This document shows positions 5,999 to 14,053 of a DNA stretch of 64,000 nt, piece after piece. Each line of letters starts with the position of its first letter. Position 1 is the first letter of the stretch. A program made the position numbers and the translations under genes. Below the pieces are notes generated by a model. It had not been told where the DNA came from, did not search any database, and worked only from the letters and a program-made list of their open reading frames with translations. The DNA lies in IMG/VR virus record IMGVR_UViG_3300032397_000010, positions 1 to 64,000 of that record, one strand, 5' to 3'. The stretch is from a virus.

Positions 5999-8362
5999 TC
6001 AGGGGTGGGAGGAGAGCAGATACACGGGATACCAACGACGAGAGGACTCTCGCCGCTGCCCGATGATTCGCTTCAGTCCGATGAGGAAAGTGCGCTTCTG
6101 CATGAGAGGAGTACCAGACTCCTTACACCACTCTCGGAACGATGTGTAGGCCGGATCGGCGTTCACCGAGCAGTTCGATGAATACCGCTCCTTGCACAGC
6201 AATCCGCAGTTGCCCGAGCAGGTCTTCGTCTTCTCGACGAGCCACATGCGGATCGGGTCGCTCTCGCCCTTCCACCGCTGCTTCGAGATGATGCTCATCT
6301 TCGGGAGCGTGTACTCGCCCTGCCTGCGCAGGCGGCCTGCCGCTTTGATCGCCGCGACCGTGATGGCCCCGAGTTCCGAGGCGATGATCCTGTCGGCGAG
6401 GTTCTTGTCCTGCTCGCTGGGCGCGAAGGTGCGGTCGAACGGCACGACCACGAACCGCCGCCAGAATCCCTCCGTCTGATCCAAGGTCGCGGGAAGCTCG
6501 TTGCACGCGAAGATGTGCCCCGCCTGTGGGCGCATGTTGAACGGGTCTTTGAACTTCTTCGCGACCATCACCTCGTCGCCCGAGATCACCGACTTGAACA
6601 GGTCGTTTGCTGCGATCTCTTTCGTCGGCATCTCGGAGACGGCGTTCAGGCGAGCGAGCGCGAGTTCCGCGAGGTAGAAGCGGTTGCCCCATTCCGACGG
6701 CGAGATGCTGGTCACCGACTGCAACGGGAACAGCGACTTCACGATCTTGATCAGCGTGCTCTTGCCGTTCGCGGCCGTCTCACCGAAGAGCACGAGCGCG
6801 ATGGCGTGCTTCGTCGCCTCGCCGAGCAGGCATGCGCCGATGAACTCCATCACGAGATCGATCGTCCTCTGCCGGTCTTCCAGGATCATGGCGCGCTCGT
6901 TGTCGGGCATCTGGACGTCGTCCAGGCCTTCGACGGTGAACACGTCAAGCAGGAAGCGAGCGAACCTCGGGGCTCGCAAGCTCGTATTCCAGTCCGACTC
7001 GAGACCGTGCCGTGCGCGGTACTCGGGTGAGTGCTCGTTGAGTTGTACTTCCGCGTTGCCACCGACGGACACGAAGCCGTTGCGGAACGCGATGCCCGGC
7101 GGCGCGTTGTCGAAGAAGCCAGGACGATCGCTCAGCCGCATCGCGACGTTTACGGCACCGCCCATCATCCCGTCGGATACCTTCAGCGCCTTGTCGCCGC
7201 ACGGTGCTCCTGCGTATCGCGTGACGTGTCGCTCCATCAGCATTCGCCGCAAGGGCTGCCACAGGCCCAGGTGTGCCTCGTAGCGCCAGAACTCCCCGCG
7301 ATCATGGACGATGGCGACGGGCGATTCGCCCCGAGCATCGACCAGTAGGCGTGTCGCGAGTTCGGTAGCATCTCCGCGCGCGAACACGACCGGTCCGTCT
7401 GGGCTCTTCTTGATCTCGTCCGCGCCGGACTCCTGCACGATGCGCTCGGTCGCCTCGACCGCAGCCTTCGCGTGCTTCGAGTTCGACGTTCCAGCGGGCT
7501 TGCTCGCGGCCGACTTCGCGATCGTCACGACCTCGCTGTCGTCGAGGGGTGGCTCGCACTTCGTCTGGTTGTACAGCCGGAGCCCGTTGAGAATCGCCTC
7601 CTCGTCGAGTCCCTTCGCGCGATACGACCGGCCGATCTTGAAGAGCGTCTCGTTGCGACTTCCTTCGGTGACGACTCCTGGAGCAGTTGGTGGAATATTC
7701 TGCGAAGTCTGAGAAGAAGCCGTGGGGGTGGGGTCGCTCACGGCCGCCTCGAGAAGCCAGCCGGGCATCTCCGCGAGCGGTATCACGCGCGGATCCGACG
7801 ACAACTCGTCCTGGTAGTATCGGCCCGATGCGTGTTCGCTTGGTGGCGCGACGACGTACCCGCCCTCGCCGCGCACATCCACGCCGCGCGTGATCTTGGA
7901 GGCGCTGTTCTTCACGACGCCGCCGGGCGGGCCTCGGAAGAAGTAGTGCATCCCGCCGCCCCCAGTGATGACCATGGGCGTGTCCGGGATCTCTCCCAGC
8001 GGCTTCTTCTCTTCGCGTAGGTCGGACCAGTTCTTGAGGCCGTTGTGCTTGACGTCCACATCGACGACGACGAGGTCGTCGGAGACGGACCCGGTGCAGA
8101 CGCCGACGTTCGCATCGGGCCACATGTCCCACCACTTGCGGATCTGGTCCGGGTCGCACGAGGCGTCCTTGAGCCCGTGCATCAGGCGCGGATGCTTGCC
8201 GATCGACTTGCAATCGGGCTTGCGGCACGAGCAAGCGAGGATGCCGTCCTCGTCGTGTACCGGCGTGTGCAGCGGGATGACCTTCCATCCCTTGCTGGCG
8301 TAGAACAACGCGTGTTCGAGCAGGTCCGTTTGACGCTGCGTCTTCGGCTTGCTATCTTCCAT
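5999..8362 (-). CDS. Primase-helicase: prim-pol domain fused to D5/P4-type SF3 helicase
   Basis: The 787-residue product has three parts. An N-terminal bifunctional primase/polymerase domain covers about residues 15-200: GWKVIPLH, then IGKHPR, a VVVDVDVKHNG metal-binding strand near residue 100, and GGGGMHYFFRGP near 132. A primase C-terminal-like helical region (RNETLFKIGRSYRAKGLDEE) lies near 237. The last part is a D5/P4-type helicase with Walker A GETAANGKST near residue 530 and a C-terminal ACNELP...GFWRRFVVVPFDR segment near 627. Such fusions prime and unwind phage or plasmid origins. GAGGG precedes the ATG at a usable distance. The repeat region 5455-5998 lies just downstream, which supports a replication role. 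Confidence 0.92.
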   Translation of the reverse strand: MEDSKPKTQRQTDLLEHALFYASKGWKVIPLHTPVHDEDGILACSCRKPDCKSIGKHPRLMHGLKDASCDPDQIRKWWDMWPDANVGVCTGSVSDDLVVVDVDVKHNGLKNWSDLREEKKPLGEIPDTPMVITGGGGMHYFFRGPPGGVVKNSASKITRGVDVRGEGGYVVAPPSEHASGRYYQDELSSDPRVIPLAEMPGWLLEAAVSDPTPTASSQTSQNIPPTAPGVVTEGSRNETLFKIGRSYRAKGLDEEAILNGLRLYNQTKCEPPLDDSEVVTIAKSAASKPAGTSNSKHAKAAVEATERIVQESGADEIKKSPDGPVVFARGDATELATRLLVDARGESPVAIVHDRGEFWRYEAHLGLWQPLRRMLMERHVTRYAGAPCGDKALKVSDGMMGGAVNVAMRLSDRPGFFDNAPPGIAFRNGFVSVGGNAEVQLNEHSPEYRARHGLESDWNTSLRAPRFARFLLDVFTVEGLDDVQMPDNERAMILEDRQRTIDLVMEFIGACLLGEATKHAIALVLFGETAANGKSTLIKIVKSLFPLQSVTSISPSEWGNRFYLAELALARLNAVSEMPTKEIAANDLFKSVISGDEVMVAKKFKDPFNMRPQAGHIFACNELPATLDQTEGFWRRFVVVPFDRTFAPSEQDKNLADRIIASELGAITVAAIKAAGRLRRQGEYTLPKMSIISKQRWKGESDPIRMWLVEKTKTCSGNCGLLCKERYSSNCSVNADPAYTSFREWCKESGTPLMQKRTFLIGLKRIIGQRRESSRRWYPVYLLSSHP

Positions 8363-8387
8363 GTACCCTCAGTTCCATCAGACCCCG

Positions 8388-8419
8388 CCGCCGCCGACCT
8401 ATGCCTGGGTCGGCGGCGG
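8388..8419. terminator. GC-rich hairpin, 12-bp stem
   Basis: Stem CCGCCGCCGACC (8388-8399) pairs exactly with GGTCGGCGGCGG (8408-8419) around an 8-base loop. It sits between two minus-strand genes. The T-rich run (TTCTGTTTCTC) follows on the plus strand only, so minus-strand termination is uncertain; it could instead pause or process the polycistronic mRNA. Confidence 0.5.
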
Positions 8420-8477
8420 TTCTGTTTCTCCTACGCCAAGAAGACACCTCGTGGCGAGCCCCTGCCCGTGGTGTGGA

Positions 8478-8846
8478 TCACAGGATGGCACCCCATCGCC
8501 TTGCGATCTCGATGCCCTCCTCGACGGTTCGCGCGACCTCGATGAGGCCGTTGTACTTCCTGACCATGGCGTGGAACGCCTTCTGGTCGTCGTTGAGCCT
8601 GCCCACGTCGGTCTTCGTCTCGATGCCTGCCCAGCGACCCACGGGCGCGGGAACGTGCCCGCATGAGGCGCATGGGGCGCTCAGCGAGATGAGTCCGCCG
8701 AGGTCCGGGTAGCCGGACACGCCGAAGACGATCTTGCGGCCGTCGGGCGTCTTCGCGGCCCCGTTGTTCATGCGCAAGATGCGGCCGTTCTTCATGCGGC
8801 CGAGCGCGTTGCGAAGCGGCTGCGTGACGTCGTCTGTCTCACTCAC
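8478..8846 (-). CDS. VRR-NUC domain nuclease
   Basis: The 122-residue product matches the VRR-NUC fold of the PD-(D/E)XK superfamily. It has GYPDLGGL with Asp48, then GIETKTDVGRLNDDQKAFH with Glu76, Lys78 and Gln88. Known VRR-NUC proteins cut branched DNA, and single-domain phage versions are common next to replication helicases, as here. The length is typical of stand-alone phage members. The gene overlaps 8839-9033 by 8 bases and precedes the primase-helicase. Expected role: processing of replication or recombination intermediates. Confidence 0.88.
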   Translation of the reverse strand: MSETDDVTQPLRNALGRMKNGRILRMNNGAAKTPDGRKIVFGVSGYPDLGGLISLSAPCASCGHVPAPVGRWAGIETKTDVGRLNDDQKAFHAMVRKYNGLIEVARTVEEGIEIARRWGAIL

Positions 8847-9033
8847 GGCTGATCTTCATGGCACCTGCCACGACCTCGTCGCGCATCTTCCTCATCCCCT
8901 CCCAGAAGGCATCGTTGCCTTGGACGTCCGCGAGCGCGGCCCTGATCGTCTCGATGGAAGCGAGGTTCGACATGGATCCGGCGAGGCCTCCGATGATCAT
9001 CGAAACCTGCTTGACGGTGAGTTCTTCGTTCAT
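8839..9033 (-). CDS. Small helical protein of unknown function
   Basis: The 64-residue product starts at the ATG at 9031-9033 (MNEELTVKQVSMIIGGLAGS...) and is predicted to be all helix, with no Cys and no clear domain. ATGA overlaps with both neighbours place it inside the translationally coupled chain. A longer upstream frame is a shadow. Confidence 0.75.
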   Translation of the reverse strand: MNEELTVKQVSMIIGGLAGSMSNLASIETIRAALADVQGNDAFWEGMRKMRDEVVAGAMKISRE

Positions 9034-9386
9034 CGTGCCCACTCCGGTACTGAGGTGACGACCTCGTTGATGACGTACGCGCCGACCTGATCGTCGGCGT
9101 CGTGTCTGCCTGGGCGAGGAATCAGCATCTGGTGGATCTGAACCTGCCCGTAACCTGCCCCTGCCACGACGTGGCACCTCGCGGAGATGACGTACGTGTT
9201 GCTGACCCAGACTTCGAGGTATCCGACGTTGCACCGGAGGGTCTCGGGGGCCGGAGCGGAGACGGCAGCAACGGGGCGACGCGAGGTGTCCTCCGAATGC
9301 TTCGTCATCAGGGCGGTCACGAGACACATCGCCACGACGAAGGTCCAGAATGCGATGATCCCTGCTGGCGTGTCCTTGAACGTCAT
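9030..9386 (-). CDS. Membrane-anchored protein, paralog of the next gene
   Basis: The 118-residue product has one N-terminal membrane segment (IIAFWTFVVAMCLVTALM, residues ~10-27). A small soluble domain contains VGYLEVWVSNTYVISARC and ends TSVPEWAR. The upstream gene product shares the anchor design, the LEVWVSNT.VI(S/T)ARC core and the TSVPxWAR ending, so the pair arose by tandem duplication. The domain looks like a small beta-rich fold facing one side of the membrane. Function unknown. Start codon overlap with the previous stop is ATGA. Confidence 0.78.
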   Translation of the reverse strand: MTFKDTPAGIIAFWTFVVAMCLVTALMTKHSEDTSRRPVAAVSAPAPETLRCNVGYLEVWVSNTYVISARCHVVAGAGYGQVQIHQMLIPRPGRHDADDQVGAYVINEVVTSVPEWAR

Positions 9387-9799
9387 CGCGCCCACGCGGG
9401 GACCGACGTGACGGTCTCCTGCATGATGTCCGCGCCGATCGACGCGTGGATCGTCGGGTCCAGTCCGCTCTGCGGAGGCAGCGGGATCTCCATCTCGTGA
9501 ACCACGATGCGCCCGTAGTTGTTCAGGGGCGGCGAGAGATCCGGGTAGCCGGGATGCGCGTCGGCAGCGGCCTCGTTGCATCTCGCCGTGATGACGCCCG
9601 TGTTGCTCACCCAGACCTCAAGGAAGCCGCGATCCGTCCGGCACCGCATCAGGCGCATCACCGTGTAGTCCGGCGTCCTGGTGGCGGCTTGCTGCTCTGC
9701 GGCGTACCTGTCCATGGCCTTCGCGACCTGGAAGATGGCCCACGGGCCCACGACGGTGGTGATGCACAGGAAGAGGATCGCCCAGCGTTCTGTTTTCAC
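9383..9799 (-). CDS. Membrane-anchored protein, paralog of 9030-9386
   Basis: I choose the GTG at 9797-9799. It overlaps the upstream stop as GTGA and has GGAG five to six bases before it. An ATG at 9814 would add five residues. The 138-residue product has a membrane segment (WAILFLCITTVVGPWAIF), a linker, then GFLEVWVSNTGVITARC, a central insertion richer in Pro, and the ending VTSVPAWAR. It is the longer member of a tandem duplicate pair. Function unknown. Confidence 0.76.
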   Translation of the reverse strand: MKTERWAILFLCITTVVGPWAIFQVAKAMDRYAAEQQAATRTPDYTVMRLMRCRTDRGFLEVWVSNTGVITARCNEAAADAHPGYPDLSPPLNNYGRIVVHEMEIPLPPQSGLDPTIHASIGADIMQETVTSVPAWAR

Positions 9800-10275
9800 G
9801 TTGTCTCCATCCATCGGTCCCACACGTTCTGAATCGGCTTGTGCTTCACGAGGCGCGCGTACTTCACGCAGTTCGCGGTGCCTCCATCTTCGTCGCCGTT
9901 CCACAGCGCCAGCAGCAGGTCGCAGTGATCGACCATGTACGCGTTGCGGCGCATCATCTTCCAGGCGCTGTACGGCGGCTGCGACACGTAGACCACGCTC
10001 TTGGCCCGGCTTAGCAGGTCGTTGTAGCGATGCTGCGACGCGACCGGCCACGCGCGCTCCTGGCCCCGGAACGGCACGGCGGACGTGAACGGCACCCCGA
10101 GTTCGACGGCAGCCTCGGCGAGCGCCATGTCCCAGCCGAGGGCCATGCCGGAGATCACATGCGTCGGGTGCAGCGGTGCCAGGGCGGCGAGGGCCACGCG
10201 GCGCAGGCGCTGATCGGTCGCGAGGCTGTAGCCACCGAGCTTGTCGGGTCGATGGCCGGTGCCAGCGATGATCAT
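9796..10275 (-). CDS. SLOG-superfamily protein (YpsA/DUF1273-like)
   Basis: The 159-residue product opens with MIIAGTGHRPDKLGGY, the GxGHRP signature of the YpsA-like branch of the SLOG superfamily. It continues with VISGMALGWDMALAEAAVELG, RNAYMVDHCDLLLALWNG and the GGTANCVKYAR phosphate-binding-like loop. SLOG domains are Rossmann-like and bind nucleotides or ADP-ribose derivatives. In phages the exact role is unresolved; sensing or modifying nucleotide pools is an inference. The length is normal for a single domain. Overlaps: ATGA upstream, GTGA downstream. Confidence 0.85.
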   Translation of the reverse strand: MIIAGTGHRPDKLGGYSLATDQRLRRVALAALAPLHPTHVISGMALGWDMALAEAAVELGVPFTSAVPFRGQERAWPVASQHRYNDLLSRAKSVVYVSQPPYSAWKMMRRNAYMVDHCDLLLALWNGDEDGGTANCVKYARLVKHKPIQNVWDRWMETT

Positions 10276-10451
10276 TGCGGATCACACGAGTCGCACAGGC
10301 AGTGGAGAGCGTGCGTTTTGCCGCGCCCTCGGCAGTCGGCGCACGCTCCGTCGTGGGATTCGTACTTGCCGTCGTCCGGCGGATCCGACGGTTCGCAGCC
10401 ACTCCCGTCGCATCGCTCGCACTTCTCTGTGACCGGTTCGCGATATCTCAT
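10272..10451 (-). CDS. Small zinc-binding protein, DnaJ-type CxxCxGxG knuckles
   Basis: The 59-residue product has CERCDGSGC near residue 11 and CADCRGRGK near residue 37. These two DnaJ-like knuckles would bind one zinc, and CLCDSC follows at the C terminus. Such mini-proteins are common in phage early regions and may bind RNA, DNA or partner proteins. ATGA overlaps on both sides. Confidence 0.75.
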   Translation of the reverse strand: MRYREPVTEKCERCDGSGCEPSDPPDDGKYESHDGACADCRGRGKTHALHCLCDSCDPQ

Positions 10452-10654
10452 CGCGGCACCGTCGGCGGCGGAACCGCATGCGCCGGGCACCCGCACCCCT
10501 CGTGCCGACACGCGCACGCAACGCCGTCTTCCGTCTCGTGCTCCGCGCGTGCGTGGCCGCAGATGCACGGACCGTTGCAACGATCGATGACGTCGTCGAG
10601 GTTGATGCCCAGCGCGACGCACAGCATCTCGAGGCGAAAGCGAGGATTCATCAT
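10448..10654 (-). CDS. Small Cys/His-rich protein with CxCGHxxxxH motif
   Basis: The 68-residue product has a short helical N terminus and then CICGHARAEH, followed by CACRHEGCGC. The C-x-C-G-H-x4-H ... C ... CxC arrangement is a likely zinc site. It recurs in 21673-22101 and, more loosely, in 13145-13657. I use the first of two adjacent ATGs (10652-10654) because it gives the usual ATGA overlap with the helicase stop. Function unknown. Confidence 0.75.
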   Translation of the reverse strand: MMNPRFRLEMLCVALGINLDDVIDRCNGPCICGHARAEHETEDGVACACRHEGCGCPAHAVPPPTVPR

Positions 10655-12117
10655 CGTCCTACCATCTCCTTCAGCTTCTTCTCGACCCACCACGACCCCA
10701 GCCCCTTCGCCTGCGCGACCCGTTCGAGCTTCTCTCGCTCCAGGGCGATGTTCACCGGCAGCGCGGGCGGCCACTTCACGCCGCGCGGCCAGTGGTCGAA
10801 CTTCTCGTAGAACTTCCGCTTGACGAAGTCTCGTGATAGCCGCAAGCGGATCGCTTGCTCGCACAGGCTCAGGAACTCCGAGAGCTTCTGCTCCGGCGTG
10901 AACGCCTTCGTCACCTCGACCAGTTGGCCTTCACGCGCGATCACGCGTAGATCCGCGACGGGTCTGATGTACCCGCACTCGGGGCATGCGCTCGTGCCGG
11001 AGAGGAAGCACGCGAAGCACTGCTTGCAGGTCGTCAGCGCCATCGAGGTCTGGCCCTGGCGCTTCTTCTCGCGCTCGAGCGTCCAGGCGCGGCTGACGTG
11101 CGCGAAGCCGAGGCGCATCGTGTTGCCCGCGTGGTCGAGCACGAGCGCGTGGGTCTTGCCGGGATGACGTCGCATTGCGCGGCCGACCATCTGCATCCAC
11201 AACGCGACGCTCTTCGTCGGCCGCGCGATGATCACGCACGACAGGCCAGGATGATCGAAGCCGGTGGTGAGCACCTCGACGTTGCAGATCACGTCGATCC
11301 GCCCTGCCTTGAATTCCGCGATGATCCGATCGCGCTCGCGGTCCGGCGTCTCGCCGTCGAGATGCACGGCGTTCACCCCGGCCTTGCACAGGGCCTCGGC
11401 GCAGTCTCGCGAGTGCTTGCGCGAGACGGCGTACAGGATAGCCTGTCCCTTCGCTAGCCCGAGGAAAGAGTCCACAACGCTGCCGACGATCTGCGGTTTG
11501 TCGCAGGCGACCTCGAGGCCGGACTTCTCGTAGTCGCCGCCGACGGTCGCGACGCCCGTCAGGTCGGGCTCCGAGGGCGCGTAGTACGTCGGCTGCACCA
11601 GGATGCCCTGCTGGATGAGTTCCTCCGGCGAAGCGATCGTGACGAGGTCGGTGTACTGCGGCGCGAAGGAACGGCCGTCCAGACGCCAGGGCGAGGCCGA
11701 CAGGCCGATGAACCACGCCTTCGGGTAGGCGTCGATCACGCGTTGCGAGGACGCGGTGCCGACGTGCAGGTGGGCCTCGTCGAAGACCACGAGGTCGGCG
11801 GGCGGCATCTCGCGCCGGACCAGCGTCTGGATCGTCGCCACCTGGACGAGCGCGTCGGGCGAGGGCGTGATGCCGGACTGGATGATGCCGGGTGCAAGAC
11901 CAAGGAGCTTGAACTGCTCGAACGGCTGCGCGACGAGTTCCTTCGTGTGCGCGATCCAGAGCACGCGGTAGCCCTTCGCCATGCTCTGGCGGGCCATCCA
12001 GCCGCCCAGAACGGTCTTTCCAGCCCCTGTCGGGGCGACGCCGAGAACGCTGCGGTGCGTCCGCAGGGATACCCGCAGGGCCTCGATCCCGCGCTCCTGG
12101 TGAGGCCAGAGCTTCAC
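10651..12117 (-). CDS. SF2 DEAH-box helicase with C-terminal zinc ribbon
   Basis: The start is a GTG at 12115-12117, overlapping the upstream stop as GTGA, giving 488 residues. Motif I is APTGAGKT (28-35) and motif II is DEAH (113-116). GLSASPWR near 140 is motif III-like, and the second RecA domain has VGRAMRRHPGK. A CxxC-x10-CxxC ribbon (Cys364, 367, 378, 381) follows, then a basic helical tail. This is the ResIII/UvsW-like organisation of phage DNA-repair or recombination helicases; UvsW-type enzymes remodel branched DNA and R-loops. Neighbouring VRR-NUC and primase genes agree. ATP-dependent unwinding is near certain; the exact substrate is inferred. Confidence 0.9.
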   Translation of the reverse strand: MKLWPHQERGIEALRVSLRTHRSVLGVAPTGAGKTVLGGWMARQSMAKGYRVLWIAHTKELVAQPFEQFKLLGLAPGIIQSGITPSPDALVQVATIQTLVRREMPPADLVVFDEAHLHVGTASSQRVIDAYPKAWFIGLSASPWRLDGRSFAPQYTDLVTIASPEELIQQGILVQPTYYAPSEPDLTGVATVGGDYEKSGLEVACDKPQIVGSVVDSFLGLAKGQAILYAVSRKHSRDCAEALCKAGVNAVHLDGETPDRERDRIIAEFKAGRIDVICNVEVLTTGFDHPGLSCVIIARPTKSVALWMQMVGRAMRRHPGKTHALVLDHAGNTMRLGFAHVSRAWTLEREKKRQGQTSMALTTCKQCFACFLSGTSACPECGYIRPVADLRVIAREGQLVEVTKAFTPEQKLSEFLSLCEQAIRLRLSRDFVKRKFYEKFDHWPRGVKWPPALPVNIALEREKLERVAQAKGLGSWWVEKKLKEMVGR

Positions 12118-12479
12118 GGGCGCACCGTTGCTATGGCAGCGGCCACGGCTTCGATCTCGTCGCGGTACACCACCATCGACGACTGCCCTCCGCCGCGAGC
12201 CCCGTACCAGTCGGTGATCACGACGTGGAACGGTTCCAGCGCCTCGGTGAGCATCTTCACCTGCCTGCGCATCCGCTCGATCTCGTCGAGCAGAGCGGCG
12301 GCTGCGTTGCGCAGCGCGCACATGCCGTCGGCGTCAGCCTCGTGGCGTTCGTAGTCCACGAACGTCGCGGCCATCGAGTCGTCGGCGGAGCGTACCGTGG
12401 ACACGCCGGACACGCTCCACGGTGCGGCCGACATGCGCTCTATCGTTGCCCGCAACACAGGCAGATCGGCTGGTATCAT
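12114..12479 (-). CDS. Small hypothetical protein, Ead/Ea22-like helical segment
   Basis: The 121-residue product has MCALRNAAAALLDEIERMRRQVKML in the middle, a helical stretch seen in many phage early proteins of the loosely defined Ead/Ea22 kind. Before it is a small alpha/beta segment with PWSVSGVSTVRSADD, and DYERHEADA lies close to the helix. No catalytic motif is visible. It is coupled to the helicase gene by GTGA and to 12476-12739 by ATGA. Confidence 0.7.
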   Translation of the reverse strand: MIPADLPVLRATIERMSAAPWSVSGVSTVRSADDSMAATFVDYERHEADADGMCALRNAAAALLDEIERMRRQVKMLTEALEPFHVVITDWYGARGGGQSSMVVYRDEIEAVAAAIATVRP

Positions 12480-12739
12480 GGGAACCTCACCGTACGCACG
12501 ACGGCTGTCAGCGCCACGAACGGCGCGGCCATCGCTGGCGTGCCGGGCTGCACCGTGACGCCATCGAGATACGCGAACACGCCGTGTTCGTTCAACCAAG
12601 CCCTATCCGCGCGCGGGTTGAAGTCCTCGGCAATCTGTTTCGCTGCTGCCTGTTGCGCCCGCACGGCAGCGTTGTAGAGGTTGCACGACGGGCACTCGTC
12701 GCTGCTGTTCAGTTCGCAGTTGCACATCTCGCATCTCAT
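12476..12739 (-). CDS. Small zinc-finger protein
   Basis: The 87-residue product begins RCEMCNCELNSSDECPSC, a CxxC-x9-CxxC zinc knuckle. It is followed by an Ala/Gln-rich helix and a C-terminal segment with GVTVQPGTPAMAAPFVAL. ATGA overlaps both neighbours. Function unknown; nucleic-acid or protein binding is plausible. Confidence 0.72.
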   Translation of the reverse strand: MRCEMCNCELNSSDECPSCNLYNAAVRAQQAAAKQIAEDFNPRADRAWLNEHGVFAYLDGVTVQPGTPAMAAPFVALTAVVRTVRFP

Positions 12740-12789
12740 CGCTTCGTCTCCCGTGCCGCGAGGGCGGCGCGAACGTCGCAGAGCTTCAT
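12736..12789 (-). CDS. 17-residue mini-ORF in the coupled chain
   Basis: This ORF (MKLCDVRAALAARETKR) starts with an ATG whose last two bases form the upstream stop codon (ATGA at 12786-12789). It ends in a TGA that overlaps the next ATG in the same way. It fills exactly the gap between two coupled genes, so it may be translated as a bridge that carries ribosomes along. Its Shine-Dalgarno sequence is weak, so the peptide may have no function of its own. Confidence 0.45.
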   Translation of the reverse strand: MKLCDVRAALAARETKR

Positions 12790-13148
12790 CGCGGCACCGT
12801 CGCGAGGGCGGCGGCGATCCAGCAATCGCACGGGTCGCCGGGGTCGCGCCCGAAGGAGCACACGGACGAGTGGTGTCCGTGCTCGCGTAGCGCGCTCTCG
12901 AGCACCGCCACGCGGCTGCGCAGGGCTGCGATGGTGACGTCTTTGGGGTCTGGAGGGCACGTTGCCGACGGTCCCAGCGCGTAACGGTGCATGAACCCGT
13001 TGAGCGAGTCGCAGCCCTTGCTGGTCTTGAGCGTGCCGTTGCGCGAGACGCTTTGATACTCCACCCGATCAACCGGACGCGAGAGTATCCGTGCCCCGCC
13101 GCCCTGCTTGTTCCACCATGTCTCGCCGATCTCCGGCCACCGCATCAT
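12786..13148 (-). CDS. Hypothetical protein with coiled-coil and Cys-rich tail
   Basis: The 120-residue product has an N-terminal beta-rich part (GETWWNKQGGGARILSRPVD, then VEYQSVSRNG), as in phage proteins that recognise short ligands. A short leucine-zipper-like helix (TIAALRSRVAVLESALREHG) follows. The tail has CSFGRDPGDPCDCW. No family was recognised. Two adjacent ATGs exist; the one at 13148 gives the ATGA overlap. Confidence 0.7.
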   Translation of the reverse strand: MMRWPEIGETWWNKQGGGARILSRPVDRVEYQSVSRNGTLKTSKGCDSLNGFMHRYALGPSATCPPDPKDVTIAALRSRVAVLESALREHGHHSSVCSFGRDPGDPCDCWIAAALATVPR

Positions 13149-13657
13149 CGGATCACCATGTCGATGGCGTTCGAGAGCGCGAGCGCGCTGCCGTCACCAC
13201 GCAGCCACGCCCTCGCTGCGGCCTCGATGGCGCGCAACCTTGGCAGTGTCGCCTCCAGCGTTGCCAACCGCTCGCGCAGCCGTTCCACTTCGTCGCACAG
13301 GACAGGTAGCGCCTCCGTCATCTCATGCGCGGTCCATGCTGTCGCATGCCTGATGCCGCGTGCGGAAAGCGACCGCAGCGCAGTCAGGTCGCTGGTGGAT
13401 GCGGGCTCTTCCCACCCGCCGCACTCGCACTGGCCGCACCGATGTCTCGGCGACGCGTCGTGATCGCTCTGTGCGTGGCTGCAGCGCGCGCATCGATCCG
13501 CAACGCTACATGCCACCTTGCTAGCCTCGGCGTGTGTCGCCGCGAGATCCCTGCGCAGGGAGTCGCGCTCCAGCACTAGGGCATCGCGCTCCGCAACGAC
13601 CTTCTGCGCGAACACCGACCACGTCCCTTCGCCGGGACCATCGAGCACGCTACTCAT
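13145..13657 (-). CDS. Coiled-coil protein with a central Cys/His cluster
   Basis: The 170-residue product has a helical N-terminal part (VVAERDALVLERDSLRRDLA) and a Cys/His segment, CARCSHAQSDH...HRCGQCECGGW. The latter resembles the CxCGHxxxxH...CxC pattern of 10448-10654 and 21673-22101. A second coiled coil (EVERLRERLATLEATLPRL) follows. A zinc-stabilised rod or adaptor is the simplest reading. It overlaps 13650-13853 by 8 bases. Confidence 0.72.
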   Translation of the reverse strand: MSSVLDGPGEGTWSVFAQKVVAERDALVLERDSLRRDLAATHAEASKVACSVADRCARCSHAQSDHDASPRHRCGQCECGGWEEPASTSDLTALRSLSARGIRHATAWTAHEMTEALPVLCDEVERLRERLATLEATLPRLRAIEAAARAWLRGDGSALALSNAIDMVIR

Positions 13658-13853
13658 CGCGAACCCTCTTCGGCAGTTCGTTCTCGTCGGTCAGTTTCCC
13701 GGTCTCCCGGTAGCGAGCCATCGCCGCCGACACGTTGCCGTGCCGTGGGCACACGTCGTCGTTGCCGACGTGGAAGCAGCAGCGCCCGACCGACACGCCG
13801 TCACCTGTTCGTTCGCGCACCGCGCACGCCTTCGGCGAGAACACATCCATCAC
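13650..13853 (-). CDS. Small Cys/His-rich protein
   Basis: The 67-residue product has GRCCFHVGNDDVCPRHGN, four potential zinc ligands in a short loop. A basic helix (AAMARYRETGKL) follows. Part of the chain of tiny zinc-binding proteins; no assigned function. Confidence 0.7.
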   Translation of the reverse strand: MMDVFSPKACAVRERTGDGVSVGRCCFHVGNDDVCPRHGNVSAAMARYRETGKLTDENELPKRVRDE

Positions 13854-14053
13854 GCGCTCCTACGCGATGCGCGCATCGATCGTCTCACCATGTTCACCCA
13901 TGCAGCCGTCGGTTCGCCGTCGTGCCCCGCGAGCCACCACCGCACCGCAGCCCAGCAGGCGCTGTGAAACGTGTGAGGTTCGTCCGCAGCGTCGCGGTTA
14001 TGGATCGCGTCATCCGGCGGTACAGACTCGCCGCATTCGGTGCAGCACAGCAT
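13850..14053 (-). CDS. Small Cys/His protein
   Basis: The 67-residue product starts MLCCTECGESVPPDD and continues with HTFHSACWAAVRWWLAG. CxxC followed by HxxHxxxC is a RING-like set of ligands. It ends with a basic helix (NMVRRSMRASRRSA). Unassigned; probably a small zinc-dependent binding protein. Confidence 0.7.
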   Translation of the reverse strand: MLCCTECGESVPPDDAIHNRDAADEPHTFHSACWAAVRWWLAGHDGEPTAAWVNMVRRSMRASRRSA

